Below are positions 30,549 through 38,107 of a DNA stretch of 64,000 bases, one piece after another; within the stretch, counting starts at the first letter, position 1, and every line of letters begins with the position of its first letter. The stretch spans positions 1,907,501-1,971,500 of the forward strand of contig NZ_CP086380.1 in NCBI RefSeq assembly GCF_020889625.1, read 5' to 3'. The stretch comes from Deinococcus radiophilus. GTDB taxonomy: Bacteria > Deinococcota > Deinococci > Deinococcales > Deinococcaceae. The translations under genes were made by a program, and so were the position numbers. Under the pieces are notes generated by a model that did no database searches, was not told where the DNA came from, and saw only the letters and a list, made by a program, of their open reading frames with translations.

Positions 30549-31204
30549 CTCTTGTCCCCCTCACCCCAGCGCTGCTCTATACGGTTAGAGACGAAGCTCA
30601 GCACCAGCGTCATAGCCAGATACACGATCGAGATGGCCAGGTACATCTCGAACGGTTTGTAGGTCCGGGCCGCCACGATCTGCCCGGCGCGGGTCAGTTC
30701 CACCAGCGCGATGGCCGAGAGCAGCGAAGTGTTCTTGAGCAGGTTCAGCGCCTCGTTGACCAGCGGCGGTAGCACCCGGCGGAAGGCCTGGGGCAGCACG
30801 ATATAGCGCATGGTATCGCGCGGCGAGAAGCCCAGCGACAGTGACGCTTCGGTCTGCCCACGCGGCACACCCTGAATGCCGGAGCGCATAATTTCCGCGA
30901 CATAAGCACCGGAATTCAGCGAAAACGCCAACAGACCCGCTGGCAGCGGCTCCATGTTGATCCCCGTGATTTGCGGCAAGCCGAAATAGATCAGGAAAAT
31001 CTGTACCAGCAGCGGCGTACCGCGAATCAGTTCAATGTAAGCCGTGGCCAGCCAGCGCAGCGGCGCGATGCCCGACAACCGGGCCAACGCCACCAGCGTC
31101 CCGATGATGATGCCGGCCAGCAGCGACACTGCCGTGATGATGAGGGTCAGCCGGGCGCCTTCCAGCAGGTACGGCATGCTCTCGGCGATCAGTTGAAAAT
31201 CCAT
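30545..31204 (-). CDS. glnP: Polar amino acid ABC transporter, permease
   Basis: 219-aa permease of the HisM/GlnP type with about five membrane helices. The N-terminal block [18 protein letters not shown] and the EAA loop [30 protein letters not shown] are typical. A GGGGAG box lies just before the ATG. It is separated from glnH by 106 nt containing a terminator-like hairpin, which may lower permease dosage relative to the binding protein. Confidence 0.94.
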   Translation of the reverse strand: MDFQLIAESMPYLLEGARLTLIITAVSLLAGIIIGTLVALARLSGIAPLRWLATAYIELIRGTPLLVQIFLIYFGLPQITGINMEPLPAGLLAFSLNSGAYVAEIMRSGIQGVPRGQTEASLSLGFSPRDTMRYIVLPQAFRRVLPPLVNEALNLLKNTSLLSAIALVELTRAGQIVAARTYKPFEMYLAISIVYLAMTLVLSFVSNRIEQRWGEGDKR

Positions 31205-31261
31205 ACTTCTCCCCTGCGGATATTCCTCTCAGGCCCAGTCCAGGCAGGCAGAGGAAAGATG

Positions 31262-31289
31262 AAAAGGTGGCCCAGAACTCCAGGCCACC
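31262..31289 (-). terminator. Intercistronic hairpin between glnH and glnP
   Basis: GGTGGCC/GGCCACC stem (31266-31289) and a TTTTC tail on the minus strand. It probably acts as a partial terminator or mRNA end stabiliser so that more binding protein than permease is made. Confidence 0.7.
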
Positions 31290-31310
31290 CACGTTACGGC
31301 GTCTGGGTAA

Positions 31311-32171
31311 TTATTCGGTGAACCACTTGGCGCGCATGGCTTCCAGCTCACCGTTGCCTTGCAGGGTCGCCAGAGCAGCGTTCAGCTCGGCCACCAGGTC
31401 GGTGCATTCCAGCTGGGTGGCCAGCGCCTTGCTGCCGCCGTCCATCTCGCCGGCCAGCTTCACGTCGCTGTGAACCTTGACGTACTCCTCACCCACTGGG
31501 GCGTCCACGATCATGGAGTCGATCTGGCCGGACTTCAGGGCGCCCAGCGCGTCGCTGAAGAGGTTGAAGTCGCGTACATCAGCTCCTTCGATTTCGCGGG
31601 CCATGTCAGCCTGCACCGTGCCCAGCTGTACACCCACAGTCTTGCCACTCAGGTTTTCGGCGCTTGTCACAGTGTTGTCGTCCGCCGCCACCACGATTAC
31701 GTTGATGGTTTCCTCGTAGGGATCGGTAAAGGCCACCGACTCGGCGCGCTCTGGCGTCACCGACAGGCCCGCCGCAATCAGATCGGCGCGGCCCGCAACC
31801 AGCGAGGGAATCAGGCCGTCGAAGCCCTGCCCAGTGAACTCGGCCTTCACGCCCATTTCCTCGGCCAGGGCGTTCACCATATCCACGTCAAAGCCCACGA
31901 TGTTGTTCTGATCGTCGGTGGACTCGTAGGGCGGGTAGTCCGGGCTGGTGATCACGCGCAGTCCGTCGGCCCGGATACGGTCCATGCAGGCGCCGCCCGT
32001 GGTAGCTGGAGTGGTGGCCGCCTCGGTGGTGGCCGTTTCCGTGGTCGTGGTGGTTTCAGCCGGAGCCGTCTCGGTCTGGGTGGTCGTGGTGGTCGTCTTC
32101 TCGGCAGGAGAGTTACAGGCGCCCAGCAGCAGTGGGGCGAGCATCAATGGGAACAGCAGGGTCTTTTTCAT
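31311..32171 (-). CDS. glnH: Polar amino acid ABC transporter, substrate-binding lipoprotein
   Basis: 286-aa SBP of the HisJ/GlnH family. Lipobox LLLGAC (Cys at residue 19), then a Thr/Glu/Ala-rich linker to about residue 60, then the fold with ITSPDYPPYESTDDQNNIVGFDVDMVNALAEEMG and GRADLIAAGLSVTPERAESVAFTDPY. AAAGGA lies six nt before the ATG. First gene of glnH-glnP-glnQ. Confidence 0.94.
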   Translation of the reverse strand: MKKTLLFPLMLAPLLLGACNSPAEKTTTTTTQTETAPAETTTTTETATTEAATTPATTGGACMDRIRADGLRVITSPDYPPYESTDDQNNIVGFDVDMVNALAEEMGVKAEFTGQGFDGLIPSLVAGRADLIAAGLSVTPERAESVAFTDPYEETINVIVVAADDNTVTSAENLSGKTVGVQLGTVQADMAREIEGADVRDFNLFSDALGALKSGQIDSMIVDAPVGEEYVKVHSDVKLAGEMDGGSKALATQLECTDLVAELNAALATLQGNGELEAMRAKWFTE

Positions 32172-32439
32172 GGGATTTCCTTTTGGGTTATGCCAGATTC
32201 TTGGGAAGAAATGAGGGAACAGAGTCGCTGTATAGATGCAGCACTGAACTTGGGCATAAAGCGCGGGCTGCTGGCCTTCACGGGGCGTCAGACGTAGAAA
32301 GGCCAGCCACTGAACCCGCTTCTACAATTGCAGAATAGTACACCCACACCGATATGTATTCAAGCTGATGTATGCGTCTCCTATACGGCCTCGGCCGACA
32401 GGAGAACTCTGTGAGACTGCACACCCTAAACTGCCGGGC

Positions 32440-33606
32440 GTGGACCTGCTGCCCCTGCCGTTCATCCTGCTCAGTGCCCTGATCTTCGGGCTGCTGGTCG
32501 GCTCTTTTACCAATGTGCTGATCTGGCGTCTGCCGCGTGGCGAGAACATTTCCTTTCCGCCCAGTCACTGCCCGAACTGTGACCATGCGCTGGCCCCGCG
32601 TGATCTGGTGCCCGTGCTGTCGTGGCTCAGTCTGCGCGGCAAGTGCCGCTACTGCGCGGCCCCGATCAAGCCACGCTATCCGGTTATCGAGCTGATTTCG
32701 GGGGTGGCTTATGCGCTGATTGCGTACTTTTATCCACCAGCGCTCTATGGCCTGGGCACGCTGGGGCTGACACTGTTTTTCACCATCCTGCTGGCAGGGA
32801 GCGCCATTGACTTGGACACCTACACCATCCCCGACGAGCTGACCCTGCCGGGTGTGGGCCTAGGTTTGGGTTTCGCGGCGCTGGCAGGCAGTGGACTGGC
32901 TGCGGGCGGCCTACCCAACTTTGCTGAAGCGCTGGCAGGGGCGCTGACGGGCGCGGGCCTGCTGATGACCATTGATCTGATCGGCTCGTGGGTGCTGCGG
33001 CGCTTCCGCGAGCGGCAGTACCCTGACGCGCCCATCGGACATCAGCAAATCGCGCTGGCCCTACTGGTCGGAGCTTGGGCCGGGCCGCTGTGGGGCATGG
33101 GCGCGGCGCTGCTGTCGGCGGCGGTCAATGCGGGCACCCGCCGGGTGGTTCGCATTCCCGAACTGCTCACACTGGGCGGGGCACTGCTCAGCCTGGCGCT
33201 GGGCGTGAACTTGGGGCGTGACCCGCTAGAGCTGGTGAATGGAGGCTTGCAGGGCGCAGGGGCAGCCGCCCTGATCGCTGGGCTGTACTGGTGGATTCAA
33301 TACGCCTGGATTCAGAAAGGGACTGGACAGACCGAGGCCGAAGAGGACGCTCCCTTCGACCCCAGCGCGATGGGCTTTGGAGACGTGAAGCTGGCCGGGG
33401 CCATCGGCGCGTTTCTGGGCGTGAGTGGCGTGCTGGTCAGCGTGGGCGTGGCTGTGTTCGCCGGGGCCATCCTGGGCGCAGCGCAGATGCTGCTGAAAGC
33501 CGAAAACCGCCTGAAGTTCGGCCCCTATCTGGCCATAGGCGCCGTGGTGGCGATGCTGTGGGGTGACGCGGTGGTCGGCTGGTACCGGGGGCTGCTGGGG
33601 TTGTAG
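32440..33606 (+). CDS. pilD: Prepilin peptidase (A24A)
   Basis: Predicted bifunctional peptidase and N-methylase for type IV pilins, 388 aa with about eight membrane helices. GSFTNVLIWRLP is followed by the Cys-pair domain CPNC/CRYC, and the active-site aspartates are in AGSAIDLDTYTIPD and GFGDVKLAG. GTG 32440 is the start since TAAACT (32427-32432) lies seven nt upstream; longer frames have no support. Pilins and the natural transformation machinery would be its partners; they lie outside this window. Confidence 0.93.
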   Translation: MDLLPLPFILLSALIFGLLVGSFTNVLIWRLPRGENISFPPSHCPNCDHALAPRDLVPVLSWLSLRGKCRYCAAPIKPRYPVIELISGVAYALIAYFYPPALYGLGTLGLTLFFTILLAGSAIDLDTYTIPDELTLPGVGLGLGFAALAGSGLAAGGLPNFAEALAGALTGAGLLMTIDLIGSWVLRRFRERQYPDAPIGHQQIALALLVGAWAGPLWGMGAALLSAAVNAGTRRVVRIPELLTLGGALLSLALGVNLGRDPLELVNGGLQGAGAAALIAGLYWWIQYAWIQKGTGQTEAEEDAPFDPSAMGFGDVKLAGAIGAFLGVSGVLVSVGVAVFAGAILGAAQMLLKAENRLKFGPYLAIGAVVAMLWGDAVVGWYRGLLGL

Positions 33607-33612
33607 CAACAG

Positions 33613-34287
33613 CTACACCTGCCCCTCTCTGCGGAGCGGCTCTACCAGCACCTCCGCGCCCAAATCCTCCGCCAGCGCCCAGAACTCGCGGTCGTGGGCG
33701 GGGTTGGTCCAGGCGGGTGACTGCACCAGCAGCAGCGCGGTCACCTGTTCCGGCGGGGGAAGTTCGGCGCTGCGGGTCAGGGTGACGCTCTCCAGCAGGG
33801 GCGCGGGGAGCAGTGCGTCCAATTCAGCCTGGGTGCGGGCCAGATCGTAGCCCTCAGCCACCGGCAACTCCGCGTGCCAGACGGGATAGCGGCACTCGTA
33901 GCGGCGCACCAATCCAGCTGACAGCGCCAGCCCAGCCCAGTTGCCGGGGCGCAGGCGGGTACTGTCGCCACTGAAGCTGCTCAGATCGTGGTGACTGTCT
34001 ATGTTCAGCACGTCCTGGCCTGGCCAGCGCTCCAGCCAGGGCCAGATGTCAGCGTGCGACAGGGTCACGGCCGTAGGAGTACCCGCATACTGCCGCAAGT
34101 CGGGCCAGCCGGGGTACAGCGGAAAGTCGCTGTCCAGCGCCTCCCAGTTGGTGCCGCCACGCCGCGCCGCCCGCTGCTGCCAGGCCGCCAGGCGGTCATG
34201 ATCGCGGTCCGGCGTGCCCCAGATCGGCGCGTCGAACACCAGTTCACGGGTGCCGGAGTAGGCGTCCCAGTCCACGGAAAGCAGCAT
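33613..34287 (-). CDS. UPF0489-like (arginase-fold) hypothetical protein
   Basis: 224 aa. NIDSHHDLSSFSGD is the recognisable block, as in UPF0489 proteins, which resemble arginase/deacetylase metal centres. The N-terminal MLLSVDWDAYSG also fits. Metal ligands could be Asp/His in that loop. Function unknown. It follows the GNAT gene on the same strand by 5 nt, so the two are probably one operon. Confidence 0.65.
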   Translation of the reverse strand: MLLSVDWDAYSGTRELVFDAPIWGTPDRDHDRLAAWQQRAARRGGTNWEALDSDFPLYPGWPDLRQYAGTPTAVTLSHADIWPWLERWPGQDVLNIDSHHDLSSFSGDSTRLRPGNWAGLALSAGLVRRYECRYPVWHAELPVAEGYDLARTQAELDALLPAPLLESVTLTRSAELPPPEQVTALLLVQSPAWTNPAHDREFWALAEDLGAEVLVEPLRREGQV

Positions 34288-34292
34288 GGGAC

Positions 34293-35270
34293 TCAGGAGA
34301 GCTCCAGCTCGTAGCGGTACATGGTCGCCGTCCGCTGAAAGCCCAGCGCTTCATTCATGGTCAGCATGGCCCTATTTGGCGTGTCGTTGAAGGTCTTGAT
34401 GACGCCGCCGCCCTGGGCCTGAAGCTCACGCATGGCTGCCACCTTGAGTGCCTTGGCGAGGCCGCGGCCCCGGTGGCTGCGCAGCACCCCGGTCATACCG
34501 ATGTAGTAGTGTTCGCCCCGGCTTTTGCCGATGGTGCTGTAACCGACATAACTGCCCGTCAGCGGATCGCTCGGGCCATCCCCAACCGCCACGAAAGACA
34601 GCTCTGGCCGCAGCTGAGGGTCGGCCAGTTCATCTTTGACCCACTGGTCCAGCGACTTTTTGGTGGGGGTCAGACCCGAAGGAACGTCCTGAAACAGCAG
34701 CCAGTCCAGCTCGTGCAGCCGGCGGTCTCGGTCCGGATCGGCGGCCAGTTCGGCCAGTGACATGAGCCTGACGCCCTGCTCGGCCACCCCGGTCAGTAGA
34801 CCATCAAAGGTACTCAGGTCCGTGTCCCGCGTATCCAGCTGTGATTCGAAACGTTCCCACCCCACGCGCCAGCCCCGGCGCTCTAGGAAGGCCCGCCCCG
34901 CCGCGTCCTGAGGCTTGCTGCTGAGCATGGTCCGTACCTCGCGGGCGCCGCGTTCCTGCAAATGGCGCTTTAGTTCGCTGTACAGCGCTGTCCCCACACC
35001 CTGCCGCTGAAAGTCCGGGTGGACATCCAGAGCGCTCCAATACCGCCAGGGTTCAAAAGCAAAATCGTCATGCCCGACATGACCGACACCCACAATCTGC
35101 CCCGCCTGTTCGGCCACGACACGCAGCGCGAAATGGGCTGGGTCGCGGGTGTCGTCTTGGCGCTGCAAGTCCTCCGCCCCGGTCGGCCAGTCGGGCTGGG
35201 TCAGGCTGAGAATCTCAGCCAGGGCCGGAAAGTCGGAGCGCTGCGCTTCACGCAGGGTGAGAGAAGGCAT
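34293..35270 (-). CDS. GNAT family N-acetyltransferase, two-domain
   Basis: 325 aa with two GNAT domains: LDVHPDFQRQGVGTALYSELKRHL (about residues 82-105) and GMTGVLRSHRGRGLAKALKVAAM (about 256-278), the second followed by IKTFNDTPNRAMLTMNEALGFQR. Both acetyl-CoA loops are intact. Substrate unknown. Start at ATG 35270 because earlier frame residues do not belong to the domain; no clear SD or -10 box was seen. Confidence 0.82.
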   Translation of the reverse strand: MPSLTLREAQRSDFPALAEILSLTQPDWPTGAEDLQRQDDTRDPAHFALRVVAEQAGQIVGVGHVGHDDFAFEPWRYWSALDVHPDFQRQGVGTALYSELKRHLQERGAREVRTMLSSKPQDAAGRAFLERRGWRVGWERFESQLDTRDTDLSTFDGLLTGVAEQGVRLMSLAELAADPDRDRRLHELDWLLFQDVPSGLTPTKKSLDQWVKDELADPQLRPELSFVAVGDGPSDPLTGSYVGYSTIGKSRGEHYYIGMTGVLRSHRGRGLAKALKVAAMRELQAQGGGVIKTFNDTPNRAMLTMNEALGFQRTATMYRYELELS

Positions 35271-35422
35271 GCGCCTATGTTGCACCCATGCAGGGAGCCG
35301 GAGCATGCGCCAATTGGCCTAATGCAGGAATTCCGTCCGCTCTGAATTTGCTTCCAGGCTGCGTCCCTGAGTGTTTCTTTCTCCGAACTGGAAGACGCCG
35401 GTCTACCCGCTATGCTGGTCAG

Positions 35423-36106
35423 ATGACCGATGCACCCCGCCTGAAACTGCTGCTGATCGTGCCTCACCCTGACGACGAGGTGTACGGCGCAGGCGGAACC
35501 ATCATGGAATTCGAGGAAGCCGGGCAGTCCTGCGGTCTGGTCACGCTGACCAAGGGCAACGCAGGCCGCAACCTGGGCCTGTGCGACACGCCCGAGCAAC
35601 TGGCCGCCATGCGCGAGGTCGAGCTGGAAGCCTGCCTGGACGTGCTGGGCATCACCGTTCACGAGCAGCATTCCTTTCCGGACAAGGCGCTACGTGAATA
35701 CGACTTTGAGGAACTGGTAGAGGTCAGCCGAGCCGCCCTGGAACGCTACCGCCCTGAAATCCTGCTGACTTTTCCTCCCAACGGCTCCAACGGTCACCCG
35801 GACCACCAGACCACCCACCGCGCCGTCAAAGTTGCCTGGGACAAGCTGCCGGAGGGCGAGCAGCCAGAGCTGTGGTATTACGCAGGCAGTGCGGCCCCTG
35901 AAGACGACGCCCTGTTGCCCAGCTGGCTCCCGGCCAACCTGCGACGGGATGTGACCCCCTATCTCACCCGCAAGCTGAAAGCCATCGCCTGTCACCGTAC
36001 CCAGGCGCTGAGTACGGTGGACTTTATCCGCAAATTCCCGGAGCGCATCACCCAAGAAACCTTCTACGTGGTAGGAGGAGACACGCAGCGAAAAGACGCG
36101 GAGTAA
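35423..36106 (+). CDS. bshB2: PIG-L family deacetylase, BshB2-like
   Basis: 227-aa zinc deacetylase with IVPHPDDEVYGAGGTIM near the N-terminus and LTFPPNGSNGHPDHQTTHRAV. It is close in plan to BshB2 of Bacillus, the second enzyme that can deacetylate GlcNAc-malate or bacillithiol conjugates. With BshB1-like at 19.4 kb this makes two paralogues. TATGCT (35411-35416) lies six nt before the ATG. Confidence 0.87.
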   Translation: MTDAPRLKLLLIVPHPDDEVYGAGGTIMEFEEAGQSCGLVTLTKGNAGRNLGLCDTPEQLAAMREVELEACLDVLGITVHEQHSFPDKALREYDFEELVEVSRAALERYRPEILLTFPPNGSNGHPDHQTTHRAVKVAWDKLPEGEQPELWYYAGSAAPEDDALLPSWLPANLRRDVTPYLTRKLKAIACHRTQALSTVDFIRKFPERITQETFYVVGGDTQRKDAE

Positions 36107-36138
36107 AGGCGGAAGGCCAATTCATTCCTCGCCAGCAA

Positions 36139-36159
36139 CTACCCTCATTTTGGTAGACT
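36139..36159 (+). promoter_or_regulatory. Operator overlapping the -10 box of the XRE gene
   Basis: CTACC-N8-GGTAG (36139-36156) overlaps the -10 box TAGACT (36154-36159), which is five nt before the XRE start. Its 16-bp core (36140-36155) matches the perfect palindrome at 37448-37463 at 11 of 16 positions, including both outer TAC/GTA triplets. An autoregulatory site is inferred. Confidence 0.6.
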
Positions 36160-36164
36160 GAACT

Positions 36165-36752
36165 ATGGCTGGGTACGGCACAGCGCTTCAGGCGCGGCGT
36201 GAACAGGTCGGGTACCGCTCACAGAGCGACCTGGCCCGCGCCGTCCGGGCGCTGCATGAGGAGGGTGACCTGCCCGCTGGCCTACGGCCGTTCAGTCAAC
36301 AATGGCTCTCGCGTCTGGAAGAAGATACCGATGGGCAAGTCCTCCTGAGTGCCCGAGCGCAGCAGCTCCGGGACCTGGCCTACATGCTGGGCTGGACCGC
36401 TGCCGAGTTTGAGACTGAAGTGGGCGTGCCGCTGGGGAGTGTGCCGCTGCCTTCCACCAGGGCGGCAGGACCGGACCAAGCTCCGGATGCCCAGCAACAG
36501 GGTTGGGAGGTGCAGCCAGTGCAGCGGCCTATCCCAGGCAGCCTGCGTGAAGCTGCGGAGGTCTTCGGGGCGCGGGCCGAATGGGCCGAGCTGCGCGAGG
36601 GGCGCTGGCTGCGCTTCTTGACCGACCTGCACCACCGCCGCACTCCCCAGACAGCAGGCGAATGGCTGGACCTGTTTCTGGACCTCCGCAAGCGTTTTGA
36701 CCCGCCAGCTCTGCCTGACCAGCGCGGTGAGGAGGACGCGTGGACCCCCTGA
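36165..36752 (+). CDS. XRE family transcriptional regulator
   Basis: 195 aa. HTH in about residues 5-60 (ALQARREQVGYRSQSDLARAV, then SQQWLSRLEE), a Pro/Ala/Gln linker at 95-120, and a C-terminal helical part that could be a dimerisation or cleavage region. Overlaps the next gene, an IrrE/ImmA-like peptidase, by 13 nt. In ImmR-ImmA of ICEBs1 and DdrO-IrrE of Deinococcus, a protease cuts such a repressor; the same is inferred here. A matching palindrome lies in its own promoter. Confidence 0.85.
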   Translation: MAGYGTALQARREQVGYRSQSDLARAVRALHEEGDLPAGLRPFSQQWLSRLEEDTDGQVLLSARAQQLRDLAYMLGWTAAEFETEVGVPLGSVPLPSTRAAGPDQAPDAQQQGWEVQPVQRPIPGSLREAAEVFGARAEWAELREGRWLRFLTDLHHRRTPQTAGEWLDLFLDLRKRFDPPALPDQRGEEDAWTP

Positions 36753-37411
36753 TCTCAGACTACCTGGCCTACCTGCGGCGGCGACATGCCCAGGTAGGTT
36801 ACGTGTCTGATATGGACGCACTGGCGGGGCGTTTGGATATTCCGGTTTTGCAGGGACAGCACAGCTTGGCTCAGGCGGCCCCCCCTGATGAGGACACACC
36901 CTGGGTGCAGGTACAGCGCCGCAGCCCCCGCCAGCAGCGCCGCGCCGACACCGCCCACGAGCTGGTCCATGCCTTGAGCGAGCAGGGGCAGTACACCCCG
37001 GCCATTCGGCGCGAACATGCCAGCGTGAACGATACAGGCAAACAGGCACTGGATGAACATCTGGAACTGCTGACCGAACATGGCGCCGACGCCCTCTTGA
37101 TGCCTGACGCTTTGGTCACTGAGCTGACCGTCCGCTACGGCGAGTCAGCGGCCGTGATTGCCCATTTGGCACACGAGGCGGATGTTTCCTTGCAACAGGC
37201 TCTGCGGCGCTTCGTGTTTCTGAACACGGCCCAGCGGCGCACCGGCTACCTGATGCAGGGCAATTACATCTGGTACGCCCTGACCACCGGCTGGACGCCC
37301 GAATGGATCGGTTCGCGGTTAGATGAGTTGGCTTTTCTGGAAGCCGGAGGCACGCTGTACCAGTCGTCGTATGGACGCACCGGGCGCATTGCGTTTTATT
37401 GCGAAACCTGA
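36740..37411 (+). CDS. IrrE/ImmA-like metallopeptidase
   Basis: 223 aa. HELVH (His73, Glu74, His77) is the zinc motif and Glu109, in LELLTEHGADALLMP, is the third ligand, as in IrrE (IETLCNVGAAALLMP by memory). The following stretch (VTELTVRYGESAAVIAHLAHEADVS) also resembles IrrE, but the IrrE C-terminal GAF-like domain is missing, so it is not the classic IrrE/PprI itself. The GTG start overlaps the repressor gene by 13 nt. Predicted to cleave the upstream XRE protein on a signal. Confidence 0.83.
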   Translation: MDPLISDYLAYLRRRHAQVGYVSDMDALAGRLDIPVLQGQHSLAQAAPPDEDTPWVQVQRRSPRQQRRADTAHELVHALSEQGQYTPAIRREHASVNDTGKQALDEHLELLTEHGADALLMPDALVTELTVRYGESAAVIAHLAHEADVSLQQALRRFVFLNTAQRRTGYLMQGNYIWYALTTGWTPEWIGSRLDELAFLEAGGTLYQSSYGRTGRIAFYCET

Positions 37412-37427
37412 ATTGCCCATTCTGCCC

Positions 37428-37463
37428 TTGACTAAACGAATGGTATTTACTAAAATTTTAGTA
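37428..37463 (+). promoter_or_regulatory. Strong promoter with a perfect palindromic operator
   Basis: -35 TTGACT (37428-37433), 17-bp spacer, -10 TAAAAT (37451-37456). The perfect 16-bp palindrome TACTAAAATTTTAGTA (37448-37463) covers the -10 box. It differs from the TTATGT...ACATAA-type RDRM site of DdrO. It would drive the gene at 37640 through a leader of about 175 nt. Confidence 0.75.
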
Positions 37464-37639
37464 GGTAAGAACTGAGGGTGTCACGCCTGTCCCGCGATTT
37501 GTTCCGGTGGCCTGCCGACACCACCTGCCCGTCAGGCGCTGAAGGGAAGCAGTGCCTGATTTTTCCTCATTTCGGCTGGCCGCAGATCAGGCGGCCTCTT
37601 CAATCACATGTCATTCATACAGCCTCAGGGGGACTGAAT

Positions 37640-38068
37640 ATGACCATTTGGCCCGCACTTTGGACCGATCCCAGCGTGATGACCACGCTGGACCCACCCG
37701 CCCTGCTCAGCACCTTGGGCGTCTCACTGACCGTTGCAGCACTCTCGGGAATGCGGCTGCGCCAGCAGTTGCCCCAGACGCAACGCCCACACTGGACCGC
37801 CACCTTGACCGATACGCTGCTGGGCGGGCTGGTCGGCGGCCTGGCGGCCTTCGCTCTGGCCAGCGGCTTGCCCGCACTGAATACAGCTCCCGGCGTGCTG
37901 CTCTGCGCGGCGGTAGGCGGCAGCCTGGGACTCAACCTGGCCGAATTCCTGCGGACCAAGGGGATGGGCGTGCTGCTGCGCTGGGTGCTGGGGCAGGAGG
38001 AGACCCAGGTGGGCCGAGAGACAGCAGAAAGGGGCAACGCCGCCGAGGAGTTACCGCCCCGGCACTAA
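37640..38068 (+). CDS. Holin-like small membrane protein
   Basis: 142 aa, three predicted membrane helices (about 18-37, 57-79, 84-103) and a charged C-terminal tail. Unrecognised as a family, but the class I-holin-like plan (three helices, charged tail) is visible. SD GGGGGA precedes ATG 37640. It is expressed from the operator-covered promoter downstream of the XRE/IrrE-like pair. A role as a toxin, lysis or signalling protein released on derepression is inference. A longer frame starting at 37478 has no support. Confidence 0.6.
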   Translation: MTIWPALWTDPSVMTTLDPPALLSTLGVSLTVAALSGMRLRQQLPQTQRPHWTATLTDTLLGGLVGGLAAFALASGLPALNTAPGVLLCAAVGGSLGLNLAEFLRTKGMGVLLRWVLGQEETQVGRETAERGNAAEELPPRH

Positions 38069-38107
38069 GGTTCACCCAGGCCGACGCCAAACCGGTTGCA
38101 GCATCTT

